NCBI GenBank assembly: GCA_029916745.1
Contig: JARXWK010000002.1
Coordinates: 62,001-126,000, forward strand
Reading direction: 5' to 3'
Length of the DNA: 64,000 bases
Source of the DNA: Dysgonomonadaceae bacterium PH5-43
GTDB taxonomy: Bacteria > Bacteroidota > Bacteroidia > Bacteroidales > Azobacteroidaceae
The stretch's first letter is position 1. Each line of letters opens with the position of its first letter. Shown in pieces: positions 1 to 7,843 of the stretch. The position numbers were made by a program, and so were the translations under genes. The notes beneath the pieces are model-generated. The model was not told the origin of the DNA. It saw only the letters and a program-made list of their open reading frames with translations, and did not search any database.

Positions 1-102
1 TGTTTTATTGCGAAACACACAAGTAGATAACTTGATAATATTAAACAAGAAGAAGTTTAGAAGCCAATATAATTTTCTGTCTTCTTTGAAGTTGATTTTC
101 AT
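1..102 (-). CDS. Partial CDS, N-terminus only, unknown function
   Basis: An ATG reading leftward at 102 opens a frame with no stop through 34 codons to the window edge. It begins 11 bp after the stop of the cytidylyltransferase/SDR fusion on the same strand, the spacing expected inside an operon. The visible N-terminus is basic, then hydrophobic and aromatic. Genes following CDP-polyol synthases often encode polyol-phosphate transferases or glycosyltransferases, but nothing visible here proves that. A short chance frame cannot be excluded. Confidence 0.4.
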   Translation of the reverse strand, partial: MKINFKEDRKLYWLLNFFLFNIIKLSTCVFRNKT

Positions 103-113
103 TTAGATTTAAT

Positions 114-1478
114 TTATCGTCTTACATCAACAACTTCACCGGTCAACTTCGATGTTAAAGTATTTACAGAAGCTATAGCAACTAACTCAGGCTTTAATAA
201 CGAATCTTCGGGTTCGTTGCCAAAGCTTTTTGTACGCATAGGTGTTTTTGTTCTTTCAGGATTAATGCAGTTGATTCTTATGCCGAAGCTAAACCATTCT
301 TCGCTTAATGCTTGAACTAAATTTACTATTGCCGCTTTTGTTGAAGAGTATATACTGTAAAGCATTCGTCCGCGAGTGTAGCTGCTGCTTGTGTAAAGAA
401 GTAGCGAACCTTTCGACTCTTTAAGATACGGATAAGATTCTTTAGCTACATTAATAGCTCCTAATAGATTAACATTAATACCGTTTTCAATCTTCTTATA
501 GCTCATACTATATAGGGCTTCTTTAACAAGAAGTCCGGCAGTACAAACAACATAATCTATATGTCCGTTTTCTTTTGCTATTTCGGCTAATGCATTGTGC
601 ACGCATTGTTCGTCGCAAACATCAATATTGTTCTGAGAACGACTCAACGAATAAACCTTTGCTCCAAGTTGTTCGCCAAGTTTAACCACTTCTTCTCCTA
701 TACCATAGCTTCCTCCAAATACAACCAAAACTTTGTTTTGCATAGCTTTGGCAGCGTTATTGTCGAGCGATTTATTATCGCTTATAGATTTTAGTTGGAA
801 TAGTTTATCTAATAAGAATAAATCTTCGCGATAGGTAAGTTTCATATTAAAAACTTCTCCGTCTACAACGAAGATAGGAACTTCTGGTAGGTATTTCTTT
901 ACAACACCACAGTCGTCGGTAGTAACGAAGTTAGGGTCTTTAAGTGCTGTTTCGTAAGCTTTCTTAATAATACTGCGCTTAAAACATTGAGGAGTTTGTC
1001 CGTTACGAAGCGCCGACCTTTGAGGAATAGATGTAATAAGATTGTTATCGTCTACTTGTATAATAGTATCGGTAGTTTTAATAGCCACGTTCACAACATC
1101 GTATCTTTTCAAAGATTCGATACAGTCGTTAATGATGCGATTATTAACTAAAGGGCGCACAGCATCGTGGAATATAAGATTATCTTCATCGTTTTCACCA
1201 GCATTAATAGCTGCCAAGCTCGAATGGTATCTTTCTTTGCCACCTTGAAGCACTTTGCGTACTTTTGTGTACTGATTGTTGATTATTAGTTGTTCAACTT
1301 CGGGAATATAATCTGCTTTACTAACGATGATAATATCGTCTATATTCTCGTTTTGCTCAAATACATCAATAGTATGTTCTATTACTTTTTTTCCTGCTAC
1401 TTTCAGAAACTGCTTCGGGATAGCCTCTTCCATTCGAGAACCACTTCCTCCAGCCAAAATAACTGCTATATTCTTCAT
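114..1478 (-). CDS. Bifunctional cytidylyltransferase / SDR reductase (CDP-ribitol synthase type)
   Basis: The 454-aa protein is a two-domain fusion. Residues 1 to about 225 are an IspD/TarI-type cytidylyltransferase with the nucleotide-binding loop AGGSGSRM, PKQ at 21-23 and HDAVRP at about 104-109. Residues from about 248 are a short-chain dehydrogenase with GGSYGIG at 255-261, Ser around 364-366 and catalytic Tyr377 and Lys381 (YSSTK). This order matches the Haemophilus Acs1/Bcs1 enzymes, in which the SDR reduces ribulose 5-phosphate and the IspD domain makes CDP-ribitol. The isoprenoid IspD lacks an SDR tail, so a surface-polymer role is more likely. It follows the gene at 1486-2346 by 7 bp. 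The sugar substrate is inferred. Confidence 0.85.
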   Translation of the reverse strand: MKNIAVILAGGSGSRMEEAIPKQFLKVAGKKVIEHTIDVFEQNENIDDIIIVSKADYIPEVEQLIINNQYTKVRKVLQGGKERYHSSLAAINAGENDEDNLIFHDAVRPLVNNRIINDCIESLKRYDVVNVAIKTTDTIIQVDDNNLITSIPQRSALRNGQTPQCFKRSIIKKAYETALKDPNFVTTDDCGVVKKYLPEVPIFVVDGEVFNMKLTYREDLFLLDKLFQLKSISDNKSLDNNAAKAMQNKVLVVFGGSYGIGEEVVKLGEQLGAKVYSLSRSQNNIDVCDEQCVHNALAEIAKENGHIDYVVCTAGLLVKEALYSMSYKKIENGINVNLLGAINVAKESYPYLKESKGSLLLYTSSSYTRGRMLYSIYSSTKAAIVNLVQALSEEWFSFGIRINCINPERTKTPMRTKSFGNEPEDSLLKPELVAIASVNTLTSKLTGEVVDVRR

Positions 1479-1485
1479 TCAAAAA

Positions 1486-2346
1486 TTATTTTAAGGGAAT
1501 ATTGTATAGTCCGCCGCTTTGCCCACAATACAATAATAATTTTCCTTTATAGAAATCGACATCTTCGGGTTCGTTAAGCACTATATCTCCGATGTAAATC
1601 TTCTTTTCTATTCTTTTTTGTGTCAGATTAACAACAATAACGGCGCGTTCTTTGTCTGTTCTTTTTTCGCTTCCATTATAGTCGTGCAAACCGACAGGCA
1701 AATATAAGCAATTTTTATGAATAACTCCACCTTGCAGTAGGTTAGAAAAGGAAATTTCGAATTGTTCTATAATGTCTTTTTCTGTAAATATCACCTCTGT
1801 ACTGTCTAAAGGCGGTAAAGGTAGTTTTGTTATTAAATAATTATTTGCAGCTGTAGACTCTTTTGTTTTGTCATTTTTATAAGGTAGTGAGATTGTATAA
1901 ATACATTTCTTTTTTTTGTCGATAAACCAGTTGGCACTTTCTTGTTCGTGTCCATTAGTTTGTATTTCTAAAGTTTGTATTAATTCAGAGCCTTCATTGT
2001 TGATGCTTTCAACAAAGCATCGGTTTTTCCCACTACATTCTGATATGTAAATAGTTGGATATTTCTTGTTGCCTTTTTTGTGATAAGGTCCAAATGCGGC
2101 ACAGTTTACATGATTTTTCTCATCTGCACTTGCGAGGTTAAATTCTGAGATTAATTTCTTTTTCTTTAAGTCGAAAACTCTACACAATCCGCCATTGTTA
2201 AGTAAGAATGCTGTGTTTTTGTGTATAGCCATTCCTTGTGCCGATTTGTTTTTGTATGCTCCTTGAAACGAAAATTGTTCTTTTACTTGGGCAGAGCAAA
2301 TAAATGGTATCGTGATTAGAGTTAATATAAAGTATATTCTGTTCAT
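1486..2346 (-). CDS. Secreted protein of unknown function, possible beta-propeller
   Basis: This 286-aa protein starts with a hydrophobic signal peptide ending ICSA before Gln, which fits signal peptidase I cleavage leaving an N-terminal Gln. The Cys is not in a good lipobox. The mature part has repeated short hydrophobic-aromatic segments (for example TAFLLNN, TIYISEC, CIYTISLPY, CLYLPVG, KLLLYCGQSGGLYNIPL), suggesting beta-propeller blades, but no catalytic motif is recognisable. It is the first gene of a leftward operon with the cytidylyltransferase/SDR fusion, 7 bp downstream. Function is not recognised. Confidence 0.7.
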   Translation of the reverse strand: MNRIYFILTLITIPFICSAQVKEQFSFQGAYKNKSAQGMAIHKNTAFLLNNGGLCRVFDLKKKKLISEFNLASADEKNHVNCAAFGPYHKKGNKKYPTIYISECSGKNRCFVESINNEGSELIQTLEIQTNGHEQESANWFIDKKKKCIYTISLPYKNDKTKESTAANNYLITKLPLPPLDSTEVIFTEKDIIEQFEISFSNLLQGGVIHKNCLYLPVGLHDYNGSEKRTDKERAVIVVNLTQKRIEKKIYIGDIVLNEPEDVDFYKGKLLLYCGQSGGLYNIPLK

Positions 2347-2384
2347 TATATATTGTAATAATTTTGTGTTAAATTAGTAAGAGG

Positions 2385-2392
2385 CAAAGTTA
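2385..2392 (-). promoter_or_regulatory. Promoter -7 element for the leftward operon
   Basis: Read on the minus strand this is TAACTTTG, a perfect match to the Bacteroidota -7 consensus TAnnTTTG, about 40 bp before the start codon at 2346. No clear -33 TTG is seen at the usual distance, so the call rests on the -7 element and its position. Confidence 0.5.
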
Positions 2393-2416
2393 CGGAAATT
2401 TTCTGAGCCTCGTTTC

Positions 2417-2566
2417 TTTCAATGTGTGAAACAGATTATTTCATACATTGAAAGAATTCGTTTTATAGTTTGAAAGAATTTATCTTGTGGTTTGAAATTA
2501 CTTGTTTCATATAGGTGAAACACTTTGTTTTATACGGTTGAAACAACCTGTTTCATACGGTTGAAA
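2417..2566. repeat. Seven-unit 22-23 bp imperfect palindromic tandem repeat
   Basis: Seven degenerate units start at about 2417, 2439, 2461, 2483, 2505, 2528 and 2551, a spacing of 22 or 23 bp. The best-conserved units read TTTCATACGGTTGAAA, so each unit is itself an imperfect inverted repeat with TTTCA and TGAAA arms. The right-hand units are most alike and the left-hand ones more decayed. The array fills much of the gap (2347-2736) between two leftward genes. No open frame uses it. The rest of the gap shows only AT-rich sequence. Confidence 0.8.
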
Positions 2567-2736
2567 CAAATTTGGCTGTGTACACGAGAGTATCTGGGGA
2601 AATAAATTTTATAAAATAAAGAAGTTTAGCCTTGAACAACGTGTCATTCATTATTTGCTATTAAATGCAACTTTTATGAATGGCATTGGTCTTTTAGATG
2701 GAAAAATTGGTGTCGCTTTGCGCCAACTTTTATCTT

Positions 2737-3945
2737 TTAGTTTTTAGTTTTTATCTTGTGCGAAGCACGCACATGCACAAACGCAATATATTTGCTGTCT
2801 TCATTAACAGGGCAAAGACTTAGATATCCCGACTTGATTTTACCATTCTCTATCACTAAAGGATATTCCCGAGTATTTGTTAAGTGTTGCTGGTAAATAG
2901 CATTAGGAGATGCATTAAATTCTACGTGAAAACTACCATTAGAAGAGAGGTTTACATATTTGTTGAAAAAAGCTAACGATAAATACCCCATACTTTTACG
3001 CATATTAACCTCTACACAAGGGTGCAGTTTGTATCCTTGTTCTGTTTCGTAGATTAACATATCAACACCTATATTGCCCGAGTAAGACGAATAAGTTTTA
3101 TGAAGAATATTCAGAAGTTGAATCTTAACATCTTCAATAATATTCTTGTTTATGTAGGCAAGGATTGCTTCTTCAAGTTTGTTTTGCGATGCGAGTTTAC
3201 TGTGCGTATAAGCTCCTTTTTTATTTGTTTCGAAAACCGAATATCCTAAAAACTCTATACCGTTGTTTATGTTGAAGTGCATAGAGAAGTCGAAAACCTT
3301 GTTTAAAGCTTTCTCTAAAGAAACTGTTTTTTGAGATTTAAGTATGCCGTGAGTAATTTGTCGTTCAGATTGAGGTAATGTGTTTGGATTTAACCAAAGT
3401 AAACCTCTGCCTGATGATGAGAACGGAGATTTAAGTAATTGCATAGTCTCGCTTTTTACAAGAAACTCTTCGATACTATTAATATCTGAAAAGCATTTAG
3501 GCATTATGTCTTTGTCGATAAAGGGAAGCATCTCGATTAATTCGGCTAAAACTTTATGCGAAGTGTTGCGACTGCTAAGTTCTTTGTACTCGTCTTGCCA
3601 TTTGGGTATTGATAAATTCAGTTTGTAGTCTTTATTTATTTTCTCAAATGTATGTATGTTGTTAGGAGCTAATCCCCATAAGCAAATTGCTTGTTCTGAT
3701 AGTTTTGTGTTTGCTATTAAATCTTCTGTTGTTATACCTTTTACAGAGTTGTTTAGTAAGGTAAGGGTATCTTTGAAGTTTTCGGGTAAGTTATTTCTCA
3801 AAAAAACAAAGTCGTCATCGTTAGAATACCAAGCAGGCAGAAACTCTAAATCGTTCTGCATTTTTATCTGAATGCTTGGAGGTTGATAATATTTCGATTG
3901 ATTAAGAATAGCAGTTTCGTTGCCAGGATTAAAATAATGTATCAT
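2737..3945 (-). CDS. Conserved protein, possibly ATP-grasp fold
   Basis: The 402-aa cytoplasmic protein lacks a signal peptide. The segment LLKSPFSSSGRGLLWL at about 167-182 looks like the nucleotide-binding loop of an ATP-grasp enzyme, and VEVNMRKSMGYLS near 313-325 resembles the family's metal-binding Glu-x-Asn motif. These two features are in the right order, but I do not recognise the family. The gene begins 7 bp after the stop of the ABC ATPase gene and is probably cotranscribed with it. Substrate and pathway are unknown. Confidence 0.6.
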   Translation of the reverse strand: MIHYFNPGNETAILNQSKYYQPPSIQIKMQNDLEFLPAWYSNDDDFVFLRNNLPENFKDTLTLLNNSVKGITTEDLIANTKLSEQAICLWGLAPNNIHTFEKINKDYKLNLSIPKWQDEYKELSSRNTSHKVLAELIEMLPFIDKDIMPKCFSDINSIEEFLVKSETMQLLKSPFSSSGRGLLWLNPNTLPQSERQITHGILKSQKTVSLEKALNKVFDFSMHFNINNGIEFLGYSVFETNKKGAYTHSKLASQNKLEEAILAYINKNIIEDVKIQLLNILHKTYSSYSGNIGVDMLIYETEQGYKLHPCVEVNMRKSMGYLSLAFFNKYVNLSSNGSFHVEFNASPNAIYQQHLTNTREYPLVIENGKIKSGYLSLCPVNEDSKYIAFVHVRASHKIKTKN

Positions 3946-3952
3946 TTTTTGA

Positions 3953-4738
3953 TTATTTTTCTATTCTGAACATTTTGTTGTTACGATCGTAGCTAACACC
4001 TTTTCTGTTAAAAATATTGTCGATACTGCCGTCTTCAGATAATTGATTGGGAGAGCCAACTACAAGACCTTTTGTTTTATCCATAATCCAGATAGTATCG
4101 GCAATTTGCAGAGCCAATTCTAAATCGTGAGTGGAAAGAAAAATAGTTTTATCGGTAGTTTTACTTAACGTGTGTAGCAGTTGCATAATTTCTACTTTGC
4201 TTGGAAAGTCGAGAAAAGCAGTAGGTTCATCAAGAAATATTATAGGAGTTTGTTGAGCCAGAGCTTTAGCTATCATAGCTTTTTGACGCTCGCCGTCGCT
4301 TAATGTTTGTATCGAACGCTTCGTTAAGTCTGTTATGTTAACCAAACTTATAGCCTCGTTAATTATTGCAATGTCGGAGCCTGATAGTTTACCCCAAAAA
4401 CTGGTGTAAGGATTTCTTCCCATACTTACCAACTCGAATACCGACATATCTCTTACTTCAACTTTTTCGGTCAGAACCACGCCTACAAGTTTAGATAGTT
4501 CTTTGTTGGAGTAGTTGTTTATAGATTTGTTATTTAGAGTAATTTCGCCCGAAATAGGAGGTTGAAATCCTGATAAAGTTCTTAGTAAAGTAGATTTGCC
4601 TACACCATTGGCACCTATTAAACAAGTAAGTTCTTTACTGTTTATAGAAGAAGAAAGGTTTTTGCCAATAATTTTATCGACTCCCTTTGTTTTATAACCT
4701 ATAGTCAGGTTATTTATATGAATAGTGTTTCGCTCCAT
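3953..4738 (-). CDS. ABC transporter ATPase, iron-complex/cobalamin type (FecE/BtuD-like)
   Basis: The 261-aa protein is a single ABC ATPase domain. It has Walker A GANGVGKST (about 43-51), signature LSDGERQ, Walker B IIFLDEPTAFLDFPSK and the H-loop STHDLE. The Walker B form with DEPTAFLDFPSK and the overall length fit the siderophore/heme/B12 importer family that pairs with a BtuC-type permease and a binding protein. Neither partner is present in the window, so this subunit is orphaned or served from another locus. It is followed by the ATP-grasp-like gene. The start codon lies very close to its probable promoter. Confidence 0.85.
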   Translation of the reverse strand: MERNTIHINNLTIGYKTKGVDKIIGKNLSSSINSKELTCLIGANGVGKSTLLRTLSGFQPPISGEITLNNKSINNYSNKELSKLVGVVLTEKVEVRDMSVFELVSMGRNPYTSFWGKLSGSDIAIINEAISLVNITDLTKRSIQTLSDGERQKAMIAKALAQQTPIIFLDEPTAFLDFPSKVEIMQLLHTLSKTTDKTIFLSTHDLELALQIADTIWIMDKTKGLVVGSPNQLSEDGSIDNIFNRKGVSYDRNNKMFRIEK

Positions 4739-4747
4739 AAAGAGCTA

Positions 4748-4755
4748 CAAAGTTA
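4748..4755 (-). promoter_or_regulatory. Promoter -7 element for the ABC ATPase gene
   Basis: On the minus strand this reads TAACTTTG, matching TAnnTTTG. It ends 10 bp before the start codon at 4738, so the transcript would have almost no 5' leader. It faces away from the exbB promoter about 35 bp to the right. Confidence 0.5.
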
Positions 4756-4788
4756 GGAAAAAAGCATTAATTATTTCGATAATCTGTT

Positions 4789-4796
4789 TACCTTTG
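4789..4796 (+). promoter_or_regulatory. Promoter -7 element for the exbB operon
   Basis: The sequence TACCTTTG matches TAnnTTTG and lies 24 bp before the chosen exbB start at 4821. It supports that start over an in-frame upstream ATG at 4725, which precedes the promoter. Confidence 0.55.
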
Positions 4797-4820
4797 AAAC
4801 CTAATCATTATTTTGTTTTT

Positions 4821-5546
4821 ATGAAACGGTTGTTATTATTGATTATCATAATGTTTGCAAGTGTATCTTTGTGGGCGAATGTAGAACCCGATTTTGTGTC
4901 GGAGATAAATACTCAGACTATGCATCAGGCTATAAAAACTAAGTTTGTTGAAGGGTCGGTGGTGTTTATGAGTTTTATTGCTTTGGCATTGATACTCGGT
5001 TTGGCTTTCTGTTTAGAAAGGATTATTTACTTAAACCTATCTCAAATTAATACTAAAAAGTTTTTATTAAGTATAGAAGAAAAACTTAAACAAGATGATT
5101 TGACCGGAGCTATGGACTTGGCTCGGAATACAAGAGGACCTGTTGCGTCTGTTTGTTATCAGGCTTTACTAAGATACAATGAAGATATTGATATGATAGA
5201 TAAGTCGATAACTTCTTATGGTAGTGTTCAGGTAGGATTGATGGAGAAAAATCTTTCGTGGATTAGTTTGTTTATTGCAACAGCTCCGAGTTTGGGTTTT
5301 TTAGGAACGGTTATAGGTATGATTCAATCTTTCGATAAGATACAGCAATATGGCGATATTAACTCTTCGATAGTTGCAGGAGGAATGAAATTTGCTCTTA
5401 TAACTACTGTTGGAGGTTTGATAGTAGGTCTTATCTTGCAATTCTTCTATAACTATATACTTAGTAAGATAGAGGAAATAATAAGACAGATGGAAGACGA
5501 TTCTATCGTTATTCTGGATATGATAATAAAGGCGAAGAAGAAGTAA
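4821..5546 (+). CDS. exbB: ExbB/TolQ/MotA-family proton channel subunit
   Basis: The 241-aa protein has an N-terminal signal-like segment and three membrane segments, with the family's conserved block TAPSLGFLGTVIGMI and the following GGMKFALITTVGGLIVGL. ExbB pentamers use the proton gradient to energise TonB-dependent outer-membrane import with ExbD and TonB. An upstream in-frame ATG at 4725 would add 32 residues but lies before the promoter element, so 4821 is chosen. It heads a four-gene set with a small membrane protein and two ExbD subunits. No tonB gene is adjacent. Confidence 0.9.
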   Translation: MKRLLLLIIIMFASVSLWANVEPDFVSEINTQTMHQAIKTKFVEGSVVFMSFIALALILGLAFCLERIIYLNLSQINTKKFLLSIEEKLKQDDLTGAMDLARNTRGPVASVCYQALLRYNEDIDMIDKSITSYGSVQVGLMEKNLSWISLFIATAPSLGFLGTVIGMIQSFDKIQQYGDINSSIVAGGMKFALITTVGGLIVGLILQFFYNYILSKIEEIIRQMEDDSIVILDMIIKAKKK

Positions 5547-5559
5547 AACTTTTACAGAG

Positions 5560-5859
5560 ATGGTGTCGATATTGTTAATATGTATATATGTGCTTTTAGG
5601 TTTAAGTTTATTAGCCGTATTGTTTTTCTCAATCCGCAGGTTTATTGTGTTGTGGAAAACAGATAAAAGAGCAGTTACTATCTCTATCGCAGGTATCGTT
5701 TCCTTATTGTTACTACTTCTTACAACTTATATATTAGGAAGTGGAGAGGCTTGGTTCAAGGTTATAGATATGTGGATTTATAGTGCAGCTTGTCTGTTGG
5801 TTTTATCTCTGTTGGCAATAATAATAGGAGTTATTTGGAGTAATATTGTTAATAAATAA
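5560..5859 (+). CDS. Small membrane protein of the exb operon
   Basis: The 99-aa protein is almost entirely hydrophobic, with about three predicted membrane helices (residues 3-24, 40-60 and 73-96). A basic patch RRFIVLWKTDKR follows the first. It sits between exbB and exbD, 13 bp after one and 1 bp before the other, so it is surely cotranscribed. A homologous small membrane gene in this slot is common in Bacteroidota Exb operons, which suggests an accessory part of the motor. Its function is not established. Confidence 0.75.
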   Translation: MVSILLICIYVLLGLSLLAVLFFSIRRFIVLWKTDKRAVTISIAGIVSLLLLLLTTYILGSGEAWFKVIDMWIYSAACLLVLSLLAIIIGVIWSNIVNK

Positions 5860-5860
5860 T

Positions 5861-6454
5861 ATGGCGAGTTTCAAAAGAAAAGTACCTCAAGTAAATTCGA
5901 GTGCTTCGGCAGATATAGCTTTCTTATTGCTGATATTCTTTCTTATAACAAGTTCTTTAGACCCTAAAACAGGAATTTACAGAAAGCTCAATGCCTCAAC
6001 TCCTGAGGAAGTTTTGAAAGAAAGGATTGATATAGAAGATAGAAATCTTCTTACCTTTACAATAGATTCGGTAGATAATGTGTTGTATCTCGATGAAGTT
6101 ATAAAATTGCCAGAAATAAGGGATATAAGTAAAACCTTTATTGCTAATCCTAACAATGCTGACTTCCTTCCCGAGAAGAAAATTGTAGATATAGTTGGGA
6201 TAGGAGAATACCCGGTAACAATTAATCATATTATCTCGGTAAAGATAGACGATAGGTCGAAATACGAAACTTATATATCGGTATTAAATGAGATAACAAC
6301 GGCGTATAATAGGTTGCGTAATGAAGCATCTAACGATATATTTAATACTTCTTATTACAGTCTCGACACGGAAAAGCAAAGAGCTATAAGAGAAATATAT
6401 CCTTTGAAGATATCAGAGTCAATAGTTCCACACGAAAAAGAAGAGGATATATGA
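5861..6454 (+). CDS. exbD: ExbD/TolR-family subunit (first copy)
   Basis: The 197-aa protein has a short basic N-terminus, one membrane helix (SADIAFLLLIFFLITSSLD) with the proton-relay Asp of the family, and a long periplasmic tail. An ATG 15 bp upstream is in frame but overlaps the preceding gene, and the residues from 5861 (MASFKRKVPQV) match the usual ExbD beginning. The tail is longer than in E. coli ExbD, as is usual in Bacteroidota. Its stop overlaps the second exbD gene by 4 bp (ATGA), implying translational coupling. Confidence 0.88.
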   Translation: MASFKRKVPQVNSSASADIAFLLLIFFLITSSLDPKTGIYRKLNASTPEEVLKERIDIEDRNLLTFTIDSVDNVLYLDEVIKLPEIRDISKTFIANPNNADFLPEKKIVDIVGIGEYPVTINHIISVKIDDRSKYETYISVLNEITTAYNRLRNEASNDIFNTSYYSLDTEKQRAIREIYPLKISESIVPHEKEEDI

Positions 6455-6894
6455 GTCGCTTTAGAAAATCAGCAAAGAGGGAAGTTCCCGGATTAAGTAC
6501 GGCTGCTTTGCCCGACTTAATATTTACTATATTGTTTTTCTTTATGATAGTAACCAATATGCGTCCTGTGTCGATAAAGGCAGAGTTTGAACTTCCAGAA
6601 GCAACAGAGTTTGAAAAACTTACAGAGAAAAACTCCATAGTGTATATAATGGTAGGTAAACAAAAAGATAATCTTAGTGTAGAAACTATTCAATTAAATT
6701 CTGATTTTGTTTCGTTAGAAGAACTTCCATTAGCACTGGATAGCATAAAACAAATAGAAGATTTTGATTACGAACAGGCAGTGGTTGTTCTTAAAGCAGA
6801 TAAAGATAGCCAAATGCATCTAATACATAATATTAAACAACATCTTAGAGATGCACAATTACTTACAGTGCATTATTCTGTAAATAAAAAATGA
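6451..6894 (+). CDS. exbD: ExbD/TolR-family subunit (second copy)
   Basis: The 147-aa protein repeats the ExbD plan: basic start, one membrane helix (TAALPDLIFTILFFFMIVTNM) with the conserved Asp, then a periplasmic domain ending in the family-like stretch on residue interaction and VVLKADKDS. Its ATG overlaps the previous stop. Two unlike ExbD subunits next to one ExbB suggest a heteromeric motor. This is the last gene before a new promoter at 6925. Confidence 0.88.
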   Translation: MSRFRKSAKREVPGLSTAALPDLIFTILFFFMIVTNMRPVSIKAEFELPEATEFEKLTEKNSIVYIMVGKQKDNLSVETIQLNSDFVSLEELPLALDSIKQIEDFDYEQAVVVLKADKDSQMHLIHNIKQHLRDAQLLTVHYSVNKK

Positions 6895-6924
6895 AAACTT
6901 CTTTAACCTTTGGTAGATAAAACC

Positions 6925-6932
6925 TAACTTTG
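6925..6932 (+). promoter_or_regulatory. Promoter -7 element for the M48 protease gene
   Basis: TAACTTTG matches TAnnTTTG and ends 22 bp before the ATG at 6955. The -33 region is not clear. Confidence 0.5.
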
Positions 6933-6954
6933 TGGAGAATTTAATTTTAGTATT

Positions 6955-7818
6955 ATGAAGAAAATATTCTTTTTATTATTAGTGAGTGTGGGCTTATATT
7001 CTTGCAGTAGTGTGCCAATTACAGGGAGACAACAATTAAGTTTAGTTTCTGATAGTGAAGTTATGACTTTAAGTCTACAACAGTATGACGAATTTATGGG
7101 GACAGCTAAAAAGTCTTCAAATAAAACCTCGACTGCATTAGTCGAAAAAGTAGGGAAAGATATTGCCGGTGCTGTTGAAGCGTATTTTAAGGTAACAGGT
7201 ATGGAATCTTTACTCTCTGAATATAAATGGGAATTTAATCTTGTAGAAGATGAACAAGTAAATGCTTTTTGTATGCCTGGTGGTAAAATAGTTGTTTACA
7301 CAGGAATACTTCCATACACACAAGATGCAACAGGTTTGGCGGTAGTGTTAGGGCACGAAGTTGGTCACGCAATAGCTAAACACGCAAACGAAAGAATGTC
7401 AAATCAAATGGCTCTCAATTATGGCGGAGTTGCTTTAGATGCAGTTCTTAGCGGTTCGTCTGCTACAACTAAGGCAATAGGCGAAACAGTTTGGGGATTG
7501 GGTTCGCAAGTAGGAGTTATGTTGCCTTTTAATAGAAAACAAGAACTTGAAGCCGACCATTTAGGTTTAATTCTTATGGCTATCGCAGGGTACGACCCTA
7601 ACCAAGCTATACCTTTCTGGCAAAGAATGTCGCAACAAGGCGGAGGTTCTATTGAACTATTAAGTACTCACCCTTCTGATAACAACCGTATAAAAGAAAT
7701 ACAAAAACAACTTCCGGAGGCAATGGAATATTATAACACTATATGGGGAGGTGGTAGTTCTACAAAGACAAATACTCCGGCTAAATCTACATCTACAAGT
7801 GAAGACTGGCACTTTTAA
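6955..7818 (+). CDS. M48-family zinc metalloprotease, lipoprotein
   Basis: The 287-aa protein has a lipoprotein signal peptide with the lipobox LYSC at about residue 17. The catalytic motif HEVGH lies at about 134-138 (within VVLGHEVGHAIAKHANERM), and the third zinc ligand is the Glu of QELEADHLG near 200. This is the periplasmic BepA/LoiP/Oma1-like group of M48, which degrades or helps assemble outer-membrane proteins. The tail is low-complexity, rich in Ser and Thr. It has its own promoter and is followed 25 bp later by the RelA/SpoT gene, perhaps in one transcript. Confidence 0.88.
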   Translation: MKKIFFLLLVSVGLYSCSSVPITGRQQLSLVSDSEVMTLSLQQYDEFMGTAKKSSNKTSTALVEKVGKDIAGAVEAYFKVTGMESLLSEYKWEFNLVEDEQVNAFCMPGGKIVVYTGILPYTQDATGLAVVLGHEVGHAIAKHANERMSNQMALNYGGVALDAVLSGSSATTKAIGETVWGLGSQVGVMLPFNRKQELEADHLGLILMAIAGYDPNQAIPFWQRMSQQGGGSIELLSTHPSDNNRIKEIQKQLPEAMEYYNTIWGGGSSTKTNTPAKSTSTSEDWHF

Positions 7819-7843
7819 GTAGAATTTTAATTCTATCATATTT

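Noticed and set aside
2417-2566. CRISPR-like array
   Set aside because: The 22-23 bp units are contiguous and degenerate, without unique spacers.
4725-4820. Longer N-terminus for ExbB
   Set aside because: The extra 32 residues include the promoter element and are unlike ExbB; the start at 4821 gives a normal export-like segment.
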